A DNA stretch of 7,488 nucleotides, from contig DAUP01000134.1 of the NCBI GenBank assembly GCA_002505185.1, positions 1 to 7,488 of the forward strand, written 5' to 3'. Each line of letters opens with the position of its first letter. Positions within the stretch are counted from its first letter, which is position 1. Of the stretch, positions 1-6,458 are shown piece by piece. Below the pieces are notes generated by a model, which did not search any database, was not told the origin of the DNA, and saw nothing but the letters and a program-made list of their open reading frames with translations. The stretch is from Ferroplasmaceae archaeon UBA567. GTDB lineage: Archaea > Thermoplasmatota > Thermoplasmata > Thermoplasmatales > Thermoplasmataceae. Both the position numbers and the translations under genes were made by a program.

Positions 1-997
1 TTCTCTGTACCATGTTATAATCAATACTCTTTATGTTTTCCACTGCTTCATCGATAGTATCAAAGCCATAGCCATATTCTCCACCACTAACAATATCTAT
101 CCATGGGCCCCCTGATCTTGGCACCACGGGTATTAAACCATATGACATTGCTTCGAGTACCGATACTCCATAATGCTCTCTCCTGTTAAAGTGTAAATAT
201 ATTGATGCTTTTTTGAGGAGCTCTATTTTTTTATCTTCATTTATATTGATTAGTATTTCTACATTGCTGCTTTTATTCCTGACAATAGTTTTATAGTAAT
301 CTTCGTCTCCATCATTTAATGCACCAGCTATAATAAACCTATAATCTTTAAGGCTCTTTGCAATTTCTAAAAGTTGTGTGTAATTTTTTCGTATATCTAT
401 TCTTCCTATACTCAAAACTAATTTCTTATCTTTCGAGGACGCATCAACATGAATATCTGATCTAACAGGATGGTATATTACTTGTTCAATACCCGGTTTT
501 ATTCCTAACTTAGGAAATAGTTTTTTTGAAAGTTCAAGCGTATATTTACTATTTACAAGAAAATTAGCATTATTGTATATGTTATATATACCAATTTTTT
601 TAATGAATTCAAATATTATCTTGTTTTTGATTTCTCCATATTCATCAATTATAGAATCCAGGAACGAAAAACCGTGCAAATAATTTACATCAGCCTTGTA
701 AATAAACATGTTAGGATGATTATTAATCGTAAGATTAAATTTGTTTTTATTGTTATTGTTATATTCATTTAAAAATTTCTTCGTTTTTATAATATGATAA
801 TAAAGTAAGGGCATAAACATATTTTCTCTGTAGACATAGGGGGTTATTATAATATTTTTATAATCAATATATTTATGACCCCTATCAACTTCCACCCATG
901 TTTCATCGCCAATTTTATTAAAATAATCGAGTAATAATTTTGCTAATATCTGCCCACCACCAATCCTCGAGAACTCATCTATGAGTAAAACTCTCAT
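1..997 (-). CDS. GT4-family glycosyltransferase, partial (C-terminus beyond left edge)
   Basis: Reading the minus strand from ATG at 997 gives an uninterrupted frame of 332 codons that leaves the window, so the end is missing. The protein starts MRVLLIDEFSRIGGGQ, the first Rossmann strand and glycine-rich loop of a GT-B fold. A YLHGF segment near residues 106-110 and NSKYT near 149-153 resemble the acceptor-domain motifs of Alg11/Alg2-like mannosyltransferases. The nucleotide-sugar domain shows SIGRIDIRKN (residues 196-205, with the usual Arg199 and Lys204) and the EX7E motif, E274 and E282 in REHYGVSVLEAMSYG, followed by PVVPRSGGP. These are hallmarks of retaining GT4 enzymes that move a sugar from a nucleotide donor to a lipid or glycan acceptor at the cytoplasmic membrane face. 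Donor and acceptor cannot be read from sequence. The start is supported by a TATA-like box 24 bases upstream, suggesting a leaderless transcript. Very AT-rich. Family call is firm; substrate is unknown. Confidence 0.88.
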   Translation of the reverse strand, partial: MRVLLIDEFSRIGGGQILAKLLLDYFNKIGDETWVEVDRGHKYIDYKNIIITPYVYRENMFMPLLYYHIIKTKKFLNEYNNNNKNKFNLTINNHPNMFIYKADVNYLHGFSFLDSIIDEYGEIKNKIIFEFIKKIGIYNIYNNANFLVNSKYTLELSKKLFPKLGIKPGIEQVIYHPVRSDIHVDASSKDKKLVLSIGRIDIRKNYTQLLEIAKSLKDYRFIIAGALNDGDEDYYKTIVRNKSSNVEILININEDKKIELLKKASIYLHFNRREHYGVSVLEAMSYGLIPVVPRSGGPWIDIVSGGEYGYGFDTIDEAVENIKSIDYNMVQR

Positions 998-1014
998 AGA
1001 ATATTCATATTAAC

Positions 1015-1026
1015 ATGCTATAAATT
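1015..1026 (-). promoter_or_regulatory. TATA-like box of the GT4 gene
   Basis: On the minus strand this reads AATTTATAGCAT. Its centre lies about 24 bases before the ATG at 997, the spacing expected if transcription begins at or next to the start codon. No Shine-Dalgarno sequence is seen before the ATG, which fits a leaderless archaeal mRNA. Assigned by position and composition only. Confidence 0.45.
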
Positions 1027-1162
1027 GTTTATTATTGAATGTTTCTGAGAATCTCGAAATTACAGTAAAAATGATTATTTTTAGTTATGCCTAGAGTTTT
1101 AAATTTTAAAAAACGTTATTCTTGTTAGTGATTTTGTAATTCTATGGCATGCAGGAATTTTA

Positions 1163-1178
1163 GTAAACTGTAGTTTAC
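1163..1178. repeat. Palindrome GTAAACT-GT-AGTTTAC
   Basis: A perfect inverted repeat with 7-base arms and a 2-base centre, in the gap between the divergent GT4 gene and GT2 pseudogene. Its right arm extends to AGTTTACAA (1172-1180), whose exact reverse complement TTGTAAACT recurs at 1433-1441. It could be a binding site for a dimeric regulator or part of the end of a decayed mobile element. The gap is too far from either start codon (over 160 and 350 bases) for a simple operator. Confidence 0.5.
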
Positions 1179-1209
1179 AATCACCCTAATTTTTTTTAGG
1201 ATCGTGATT
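1179..1209. repeat. Interrupted hairpin with T-rich loop
   Basis: The left arm AATCACCCTAA (1179-1189) pairs with TTAGG (1196-1200) and GTGATT (1204-1209), with three unpaired bases (ATC, 1201-1203) in the right arm and a loop of T residues. It directly abuts the palindrome at 1163-1178, so two stems stand side by side. The run of eight T residues (1190-1197) could also act as an archaeal termination signal on the plus strand, but no intact gene ends there. Confidence 0.45.
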
Positions 1210-1440
1210 TAAATTCATTATGTTTTAAGGCAGTATTGGAAAAGTATTGATACGCAAACAGGAAAATGAACTTGAGTCTAAATGAGATGGATCAGGATGC
1301 GGAACAGTTAATGGGCATACTCAAGCTGAAGCCATCCTTCCATAAGATGCTGTGTAATACAAGAAAATAGGCGCAAAATCTCATAAAAAATACGCAATTT
1401 ACTGATTGTCTGGAGCTCTACATGTTATATTGTTGTAAAC
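1206..1440 (+). pseudogene. Possible decayed small gene of unknown identity
   Basis: From ATG at 1266 a 34-codon frame runs to TAG at 1370 (MNLSLNEMDQDAEQL then a KLKPSFHK segment and CNTRK). The same frame can be read upstream across a TGA at 1248-1250. After the TAG, moving to the next frame gives IGAKSHKKYAIY, a TGA where Trp would fit, then LSGALHVILL. The pieces together look like a single soluble helical protein broken by stops and a frameshift, with higher GC than the flanks. I do not recognise the family. It could equally be chance coding-like sequence. Apart from this and the palindromes just upstream, I see nothing else in the 998-1527 gap. Confidence 0.25.
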
Positions 1441-1527
1441 TTAGGGCAAATTTAAAATTCCATAAAATACCCAGTAATTTTCAGTCTATAGGAAATCTTA
1501 AATTGCCGTTTTACATATGTTTATTAT

Positions 1528-2298
1528 ATGGGTTACAATAATTATGATAATGTAGATTTAACGGTAGTTCTTGCTACATAAAATGAAATAGAAAGCCTCC
1601 CTATACTAGTTGATAAGCTTTCCAACATTTTACAAAATCTTAAAATAAGCTACCAGATATTGTTTGTTGATGACAATAGCACAGACGGTACAAAAGAATT
1701 CATAATAGATTACTGTAACAAAAATCCCTCTTCAAAATATATTTTTAACAAGAGTAAGCAATCCACTTTAATTGCAAGATATCAAGGGATTCGGAAATCA
1801 AATGGAAAATATATAATTATTATGGATGCTGATTTGCAGCACCCTCCAGAATATGTAACAAATATCTATAATACTTTATTAAAAGGCTATGATATTGTAA
1901 TAGCAAGCAGATACATTAAAGGCGGGAGTACTGGCAAGCGGGGACCTGGAAGGGGAATTATATCCAGAGGCGCATCAACTCTCGCAAAAACATTCTTGAA
2001 GAGCAGTCGATATATGACTGATCCTGTTTCATGTTTTCTCGGATTTAAAAACAATCTTAATCTAGAAATAGATAATAAGTGGAAAGGTTATGAAATAGGA
2101 ATATTTCTACGGGCGAGCAATACAAATGCAAAGATAAAGGAAATACCCTTTAAATTTGCTAAAAGAGAAAAAGGCAAATCAAAAGTAACATCAAGTCTTA
2201 ATTTTATCAGAATTTATCTAATAGAGTTATTACATGCAAAAAAAGTCGAGAGGAGACATTATGCATTATCCCTAGCAAATAATTATAGAAACAAATAG
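1528..2298 (+). pseudogene. GT2 dolichyl-phosphate mannose synthase-like glycosyltransferase, broken by one in-frame stop
   Basis: From ATG at 1528 the frame reads MGYNNYDNVDLTVVLAT, then TAA at 1579-1581, then NEIESLPILVDKL and continues open to TAG at 2296-2298, 256 codons counting the stop. The stop replaces the aromatic residue of the strongly conserved (P/A)TYNE motif of DPM1-type GT2 enzymes. The other family motifs are present: DDNSTDGT (residues 48-55), MDADLQHPPE with catalytic-site D100 and D102, TDPVSCFLGF near 164-173 (the usual SGF has Cys169 for Gly), and EIPFKFAKREKGKSK near 205-219. Length matches single-domain DPM1-like proteins (about 240 residues) with no C-terminal membrane segments. 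An intact enzyme would transfer a sugar from GDP- or UDP-sugar to a polyprenyl phosphate for surface glycan assembly. A TTG at 1660 could reopen the frame, but the product would lack the first nucleotide-binding strand. Pseudogene, recent nonsense mutation or sequencing error are all possible. Confidence 0.85.
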
Positions 2299-2308
2299 TT
2301 TCTATAAT
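2282..2308. terminator. Perfect 11-bp hairpin spanning the GT2 stop codon, between convergent genes
   Basis: ATTATAGAAAC (2282-2292), loop AAATA (2293-2297) and GTTTCTATAAT (2298-2308) form a perfect 11-base-pair stem. The GT2 stop codon TAG (2296-2298) lies in the loop and first stem base. The symmetric stem sits about 95 bases past the end of the convergent DUF2079 gene and is followed by T-rich sequence on the plus strand, so it may end transcription in either direction. Archaeal termination usually depends on T-tracts rather than hairpins, so a role in mRNA 3' end processing or stability is an alternative. Confidence 0.5.
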
Positions 2309-2404
2309 CTTATTATTCAGTACTTTATATTTATTGTTCTATTCATTGCTATCGAACAAATATACATCTGTAATAATGGACAACTACATGGATAGGATAT
2401 TTAG

Positions 2405-4123
2405 TTAATACCTTTCATTTTTCAAAACCATTATATTTCCGGGCTTGTATTCCTCAATTAATTTATAATCGCCATTTTGTAGCCCAGTGTTTACAATATT
2501 TTGGAGTGAGTGACTTCCACCTTGAAGTGCCCAAAACGAATTGTTTTGAATAATGATATATTGATATCTGGAAATATTGTTGTAATATCCAGGACTATAT
2601 GGTGACGCATATACATGGAGAAAATTACTGAAATACGGCATTAATGTATTCTCAGTCAGAATATATGAATTAGGAGGTAGGCTCGCTGATACATTAATTA
2701 AGAAAACCGCAGATCCGTCCGGTACTTCTTTGTAAATGTTATTCATTACACTGCCATGAGGTGTAAGTTCTGTTCCCGGAGTTGATAAAATCCCATAGGG
2801 AATTGATATGACCAGAATTATGGCAATTAATACACCGACTATGGAAATTCCAGTGATCTCTTTAAATAATCTTATCTTTAGAATACGATGTATGCTTACC
2901 GGCACGGTTTTAAAATGCGCATAAATATATTTACTGAGTCTTAATAAGTTATATAGTCCAAGGATAGCAGATATATATATTGCTCCGAGAACCATTGCAG
3001 AGTACTGGTATCCAAGCTGGTAATAAGCCGAATATGAAGATGGAATTGCATACATTCCATATGGCAAGGAAAGAATTAATGAAAGTGGAGAGAATAATGG
3101 GAGATAAAGATTAGACTTAAATAACAGGTTAAGGAAAAATCTTTTATACCCATGGTTGCTCCAAATTATTGATATAAATTCACCTGGTTTTTCAAACAGC
3201 AAGAATATTAGCCCTATGGGTGATCCTACAGGGGTTCCTGTTTCACCTGTTGTGGGAAGAACAGAAACTGACGATATACCTGCCAGGTGGAGCTTCATTA
3301 CAAAAGCCAGGACAAGGTAACCATACAATAATCCTAAGAATATAATGAAATAGACAAAGTTTCTAATTCCTCCTGGTCCTGTTTTTCTGGAAAGCCATGT
3401 GCCTATTGTTCTGCCTCTAACAGTGTGAATGAACAAGAACTCATATAAAAGCAGTATAGCAGCTATATAGACAAAATTTGCGTGAAGAGAGATTATGAAT
3501 ACTATAGATACTATGTGAAGTACCCTTCTTTCAGTAAGAAAGGCATAGAATGCAAGCAGGAAGAAGAATGGCAGAAAAGCCATATTATGAAATGGAAATG
3601 ATACCAGGCTCTCTGAAAATGGTGAGAACTCATATGAAAGTAGAAATCCTATTGATAGAAGAAAAAGTATTCTTACTGATTTTATATGGTCTTTCAATAG
3701 GGTCATAGATAAAAGATATACAATATAACCTGCCATAGCTATAAAGATATTCTCAAGTACCATTATCGTTACCGGAGATGGAAAAATATAATAAAGAGGC
3801 AATTGAAGGAATTTGAATATTGTAAAGTGCTGAGATAATGCATTTTCATTTAACAATGGAGTATAGAAGCTCCCTGTGTGTATAAAACTGTAAAGTTCCT
3901 GTGCATTAATCCCAAGATCATATGCAGATGTGCCAAGGGAGTAATACTGGCGTATAGAAAATATTGAAAAGATTACAGAGAAAACGAGGGCAATGGAAAA
4001 TGCTATAAAATCGCCCCTGTGTTTCTTAATGTAGTCACTTATTCTGACATTATAACCTGAAAGCATCATTGTCGATAATATAATTTTGCAAATGAATGTA
4101 TCGGTAAAATTTATTTTAAGCAA
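2405..4123 (-). CDS. DUF2079 family polytopic membrane protein
   Basis: A 572-residue protein if started at TTG 4123. ATG codons at 4069 and 4066 (residues 19 and 20) are alternative starts, just before a basic segment (RISDYIKKHRGD) and the first membrane helix (about 39-57). The family signature is clear: AYDLGINAQ (67-75) after helix 1, SQHF (97-100), a PFHN motif (177-180), and LPY then YYQLGYQYSA (353-376). I see roughly nine to eleven hydrophobic spans between residues 39 and 446, followed by a soluble C-terminal domain (about 450-572) with PPNSYILTEN and a YIIIQ strand, as in other DUF2079 members. The family has no proven activity. Its layout (conserved Asp in the first external loop, many helices, extracytoplasmic tail) resembles GT-C lipid-linked sugar transferases. 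Location beside GT4 and GT2 genes suggests, but does not show, a role in surface glycosylation. It is richer in GC than its neighbours. A TATA-like pair near 4142-4156 fits a leaderless TTG start; start choice is uncertain. Confidence 0.85.
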   Translation of the reverse strand: MLKINFTDTFICKIILSTMMLSGYNVRISDYIKKHRGDFIAFSIALVFSVIFSIFSIRQYYSLGTSAYDLGINAQELYSFIHTGSFYTPLLNENALSQHFTIFKFLQLPLYYIFPSPVTIMVLENIFIAMAGYIVYLLSMTLLKDHIKSVRILFLLSIGFLLSYEFSPFSESLVSFPFHNMAFLPFFFLLAFYAFLTERRVLHIVSIVFIISLHANFVYIAAILLLYEFLFIHTVRGRTIGTWLSRKTGPGGIRNFVYFIIFLGLLYGYLVLAFVMKLHLAGISSVSVLPTTGETGTPVGSPIGLIFLLFEKPGEFISIIWSNHGYKRFFLNLLFKSNLYLPLFSPLSLILSLPYGMYAIPSSYSAYYQLGYQYSAMVLGAIYISAILGLYNLLRLSKYIYAHFKTVPVSIHRILKIRLFKEITGISIVGVLIAIILVISIPYGILSTPGTELTPHGSVMNNIYKEVPDGSAVFLINVSASLPPNSYILTENTLMPYFSNFLHVYASPYSPGYYNNISRYQYIIIQNNSFWALQGGSHSLQNIVNTGLQNGDYKLIEEYKPGNIMVLKNERY

Positions 4124-4141
4124 TTACCCTGAATGTGAGAA

Positions 4142-4157
4142 ATTATAAAGTATAAAC
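4142..4157 (-). promoter_or_regulatory. TATA-like region of the DUF2079 gene
   Basis: On the minus strand this reads GTTTATACTTTATAAT, two overlapping TATA-like cores. Their centres fall about 23-30 bases before the TTG at 4123, consistent with transcription starting at that codon. If the ATG at 4069 is used instead, the mRNA would have a leader of about 54 bases without a visible ribosome binding site. Confidence 0.4.
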
Positions 4158-4256
4158 ACACGTGAGGATTTTATAGAAGCAAAGAAATTATTCGAATTAT
4201 AATAGATGGAATATCATAACTCCCATATTGTAGTGTAATAAAACAAAATTGATAAT

Positions 4257-4281
4257 AAATTGTTTTATTGGAAAACAATTT
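4257..4281. promoter_or_regulatory. Operator-like palindrome upstream of the ATPase
   Basis: AAATTGTTTT (4257-4266), spacer ATTGG and AAAACAATTT (4272-4281) form a perfect inverted repeat with 10-base arms. The right arm runs straight into the TATA box, covering the position where TFB and TBP would bind. A dimeric regulator bound here would be expected to block initiation. The role is inferred from position and symmetry. Confidence 0.5.
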
Positions 4282-4293
4282 TATATTATAATA
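4279..4293 (+). promoter_or_regulatory. TATA-like box of the ATPase gene
   Basis: TTTTATATTATAATA lies about 20 bases before the GTG at 4306. This supports GTG as a leaderless start, since the upstream TTG at 4249 would place both this box and the palindrome inside the coding region and has no comparable box of its own. Confidence 0.45.
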
Positions 4294-4305
4294 CACTATA
4301 TTATT

Positions 4306-5631
4306 GTGGAAAATAGTAAATCAGCCTTCAGAAACATAATATCGGAATGGCTACTAAAAGATATACCTCAAGCAAAAAAGAGGGATATTACTATACCTCT
4401 GGACTCAAGCAAAATTATAACAATAGCAGGCCCGAGAAGGTCAGGAAAAACATATTTATTATTTTCCACCATTAATAATCTCCTGAAAAATGAGCCTAAA
4501 AATAATATTTTATATATAAATTTTGAAGATGAAAGATTGCTGAATGTACAAATAGGTGATCTGGAAAATATAATTCCAATCTTTTATGAACTTGCCAATC
4601 CTGACAAAGAGAAAAATATATATCTATTTTTTGATGAAATACAGAATATTGAATACTGGGAAAAATATATTAGACGGATATATGATTCGTTTCAATATAA
4701 AATTTATTTATCCGGATCATCCTCCAAATTATTGGGGAGAGAGATCTCCACATCATTAAGGGGAAGAAGTATTGAATATATTATAACACCATTAACCTTT
4801 AAGGAATATATGGAGTTTAACGGGAAAGAATATTCAAATTTAATTGGATTTGCTGACCAGAGAGGATATTTATTATCGGAACTTAACAATTATTTTACGT
4901 ATGGCGGATATCCGGAAGTGGTTTTAGAAAAAAACAATGATATGAAATTAAAGATACTGAAATCCTATTATAATACAACATTTTCAATGGATATGGGGGA
5001 GCATTTCAATATTTCCGAAATAGGCGTGCTAGATGCATTTATGAAATATCTCATATCAATATACTCCAAATATTTTAGCATCTCAAAAATCTATAACACA
5101 TTTAAATCATTGGGATATAAAATAAGCAAGAATAAATTACTGGAATTTTTATTTGATGCTGAAGAAATATTTTTCCTTTTCAGCGTATATATTTATTCCA
5201 GATCGGAAAATAAAAAGATGGCAAATCAAAAAAAAGTATATGTTATTGATACGGGACTCATAAATTCACTCAAAAATGAAATGTCTATCTCTAGGTTAAT
5301 GGAAAATACGGTGTTTCTAGACCTAAACAGAAGAAGCATGGAAAATAATTTCAATATTGCTTACTGGAAAGAATATGGCAAATCAAATGGATTAGAAGTT
5401 GATTTTGTTGTATATGATTCCATGCATGCAGTACAGTTGATACAGGTAACATATATTTCAGACCTAAACGAAATTAGCCCCAGAGAAATATCTGGTCTTT
5501 TAGCAGCGTCTAAATACTCAAATTGCCATGAATTACTGGTAATAACATGGGATTATGAAGGTGATATAATTAAAAATAATGAAAAAATACATTTTAAACC
5601 ACTGTGGAAATGGCTTCTTGATTTGAGTTAA
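4306..5631 (+). CDS. AAA_14/DUF4143 family ATPase
   Basis: A 441-residue protein from GTG 4306; an in-frame TTG at 4249 would add 19 residues rich in Ile and Tyr, which look like promoter DNA read as protein. Walker A is GPRRSGKT (residues 42-49), the P-loop form typical of this family. FEDERL (73-78) follows, then Walker B and its neighbour in YLFFDEIQNIEYWEKYIRRIYD-type sequence (from about 106; acidic pair D110 E111). The sensor region reads LSGSSSKLL (135-143), with a GR pair (153-154) and PLTFKEYMEF (162-171). The DUF4143 half starts with YFTYGGYPEVV (196-206), continues with a winged-helix-like stretch, and ends with a restriction-nuclease-like region containing LEVDFVV (363-369). The family is widespread, often multi-copy and patchy in archaea and bacteria; its cellular role is not established. 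No partner gene is adjacent. It stands alone with its own promoter and a palindrome over it, and is very AT-rich. Family is sure, function is not. Confidence 0.88.
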   Translation: MENSKSAFRNIISEWLLKDIPQAKKRDITIPLDSSKIITIAGPRRSGKTYLLFSTINNLLKNEPKNNILYINFEDERLLNVQIGDLENIIPIFYELANPDKEKNIYLFFDEIQNIEYWEKYIRRIYDSFQYKIYLSGSSSKLLGREISTSLRGRSIEYIITPLTFKEYMEFNGKEYSNLIGFADQRGYLLSELNNYFTYGGYPEVVLEKNNDMKLKILKSYYNTTFSMDMGEHFNISEIGVLDAFMKYLISIYSKYFSISKIYNTFKSLGYKISKNKLLEFLFDAEEIFFLFSVYIYSRSENKKMANQKKVYVIDTGLINSLKNEMSISRLMENTVFLDLNRRSMENNFNIAYWKEYGKSNGLEVDFVVYDSMHAVQLIQVTYISDLNEISPREISGLLAASKYSNCHELLVITWDYEGDIIKNNEKIHFKPLWKWLLDLS

Positions 5632-5690
5632 TTATAGATTTTCAGGCCATGAATTAATTACCTAACTTTCAATCGTACGAGACGCAATGA

Positions 5691-6025
5691 CATAATTTTC
5701 TCAAACAATTTATTCTGATTCATCGTCGGCTCCTGGATTACAATCTCCTTCTTGAATACCTGCATTTTAGATTCCACAATAAATCAGGAGGAATTTCAAG
5801 AGGTCAAATTTCCTTCTGCACTTTTATTCGCACTGTCAGTGAAAGGAATATTATAAGTGGGATCACATACGGGGAGCTATCAGGAGTATTAAGTCTGAAA
5901 ATAGTGAAAATATCCTCGCAAGAGTGTAGAGTGTCATTGAATTGAGGAGAAACACCTTTTCAGGACTAATCCGGGATAACTTCAGACGACTGAACTTTTC
6001 AAAATCAAAGAAAAAAGTAATATAA
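5691..6025 (+). pseudogene. Startless open frame, probable decayed gene
   Basis: After a TGA at 5688-5690, one plus-strand frame stays open for 84 codons to TGA at 5943-5945. It reads HNFLKQFILIHRRLLDYNLL, then segments such as YLHFRFHNKSGG, SFCTFIRTVSERNII and TYGELSGVLSLKIV. It has no ATG or TTG and its only GTG is near the end. Stepping back one base at the stop continues as LRRNTFSGLIRDNFRRLNFS and KSKKKVI to TAA at 6023-6025. The two parts join into one basic, Arg/Lys-rich, helical sequence of about 111 residues. This looks like a gene that lost its start and suffered a frameshift. An N-terminal transposase or DNA-binding fragment is possible, but I do not recognise the family. It fills most of the 413-base gap between the ATPase and the next gene; the rest of the gap (5632-5690) shows nothing. 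Confidence 0.35.
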
Positions 6026-6028
6026 AAG
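6019..6028 (+). promoter_or_regulatory. TATA-like box of the 78-residue gene
   Basis: AATATAAAAG preceded by a purine-rich AAAGAAAAAAG stretch that could serve as the TFB-recognition element. It ends 16 bases before the ATG at 6045. No Shine-Dalgarno sequence is seen in the short gap, so a leaderless or near-leaderless transcript is likely. Confidence 0.5.
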
Positions 6029-6044
6029 TTTCCAATGATGCTCT

Positions 6045-6281
6045 ATGGATCTTTCATTAGTAGAAATAAAAGATAAACTAATACCTCAACTTAAGATTCT
6101 TTGGGGAATTGATGATTTTAAAATTGTTAGAGCAGAACATAAAGATAAATCTTGGGTTTTGACAGTTGAATACCAAGAATCTGAAAAAGGACCCGCGGGA
6201 ATCGCTCAATATTTTAAAACCAAGACAAGTGGATTAATCGTAGATGCTGAAACCGGTAAAATAAATACTTTAATTGATTAA
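6045..6281 (+). CDS. Small orphan protein, possible PepSY-like fold, function unknown
   Basis: A 78-residue acidic, soluble protein with no signal peptide or membrane segment. Residues 1-20 (MDLSLVEIKDKLIPQLKILW) should form a helix. They are followed by strands around FKIVRAE (25-31), WVLTVEYQE (37-45), IAQYFKTKTS (53-62) and GLIVDAETGKINTLI (63-77). The VDAETGKI end is typical of the last hairpin of PepSY-like and related small alpha/beta domains, and the helix-then-sheet order fits, but this rests on a short motif only. Gas-vesicle GvpO-type proteins share a similar outline and are a weaker alternative. ATG 6045 is supported by the TATA box just upstream and by the helix beginning at Met1. 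The gene stands alone between a decayed frame and a transposase, so context gives no function. Codon use is AT-rich like the local background. Confidence 0.65.
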   Translation: MDLSLVEIKDKLIPQLKILWGIDDFKIVRAEHKDKSWVLTVEYQESEKGPAGIAQYFKTKTSGLIVDAETGKINTLID

Positions 6282-6430
6282 GGATTATGGTTTTAAATGG
6301 GAGAAATCCATTATAACATTCAGATTAATGGGAGTAGGTTAAAACTTGACTTTCGAGTTATAAATTTCTGAAACCACCTATTATCAAGGATAAATTCTAT
6401 ATTATGTTGGTACGGTTGCCCGTCTTAACA

Positions 6431-6440
6431 TTAATATAGT
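6431..6440 (+). promoter_or_regulatory. TATA-like box of the transposase gene
   Basis: TTAATATAGT is centred about 24 bases before the ATG at 6459, the usual archaeal spacing for a leaderless mRNA. It lies between the presumed left end of the element and the gene. Confidence 0.4.
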
Positions 6441-6458
6441 ATTATGTAATATATCTGT

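Larger units (their letters stand above)
4231..4298. repeat. Outer inverted repeat TAGTGTA...TACACTA enclosing the ATPase promoter
   Basis: TAGTGTA (4231-4237) and TACACTA (4292-4298) are exact reverse complements, 54 bases apart. They enclose the inner palindrome and the TATA box. With gaps the similarity carries further inward (AAAATTG on the left, and its complement on the right), so the whole 68-base block can fold imperfectly on itself. Could be paired regulator sites; the short AT-rich arms make chance a real alternative. Confidence 0.35.

Noticed and set aside
998..1527. tRNA, small structured RNA or riboswitch in the left gap
   Set aside because: Only short palindromes are visible; no cloverleaf, CCA end or recognisable aptamer core was found on either strand.
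1660..2298. Starting the GT2 protein at the TTG at 1660 (212 residues)
   Set aside because: The frame continues upstream through the conserved N-terminal strand and NE of the ATYNE motif to ATG 1528, broken only by one TAA. A product from TTG would lack part of the nucleotide-binding site.
4249..4305. N-terminal extension of the ATPase from TTG 4249
   Set aside because: The 19 added residues are translated promoter DNA (palindrome and TATA box), and family members usually have only about 40 residues before Walker A, as the GTG start gives.
4704..4889. 61-codon open frame on the minus strand
   Set aside because: Lies entirely inside the well-supported ATPase gene on the other strand and shows no family motif.
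5663..5755. 35-codon minus-strand frame (about 5663-5770) starting MQVFKKEIVIQE
   Set aside because: It overlaps the longer plus-strand relic frame, has no promoter or neighbours, and is short enough to arise by chance.
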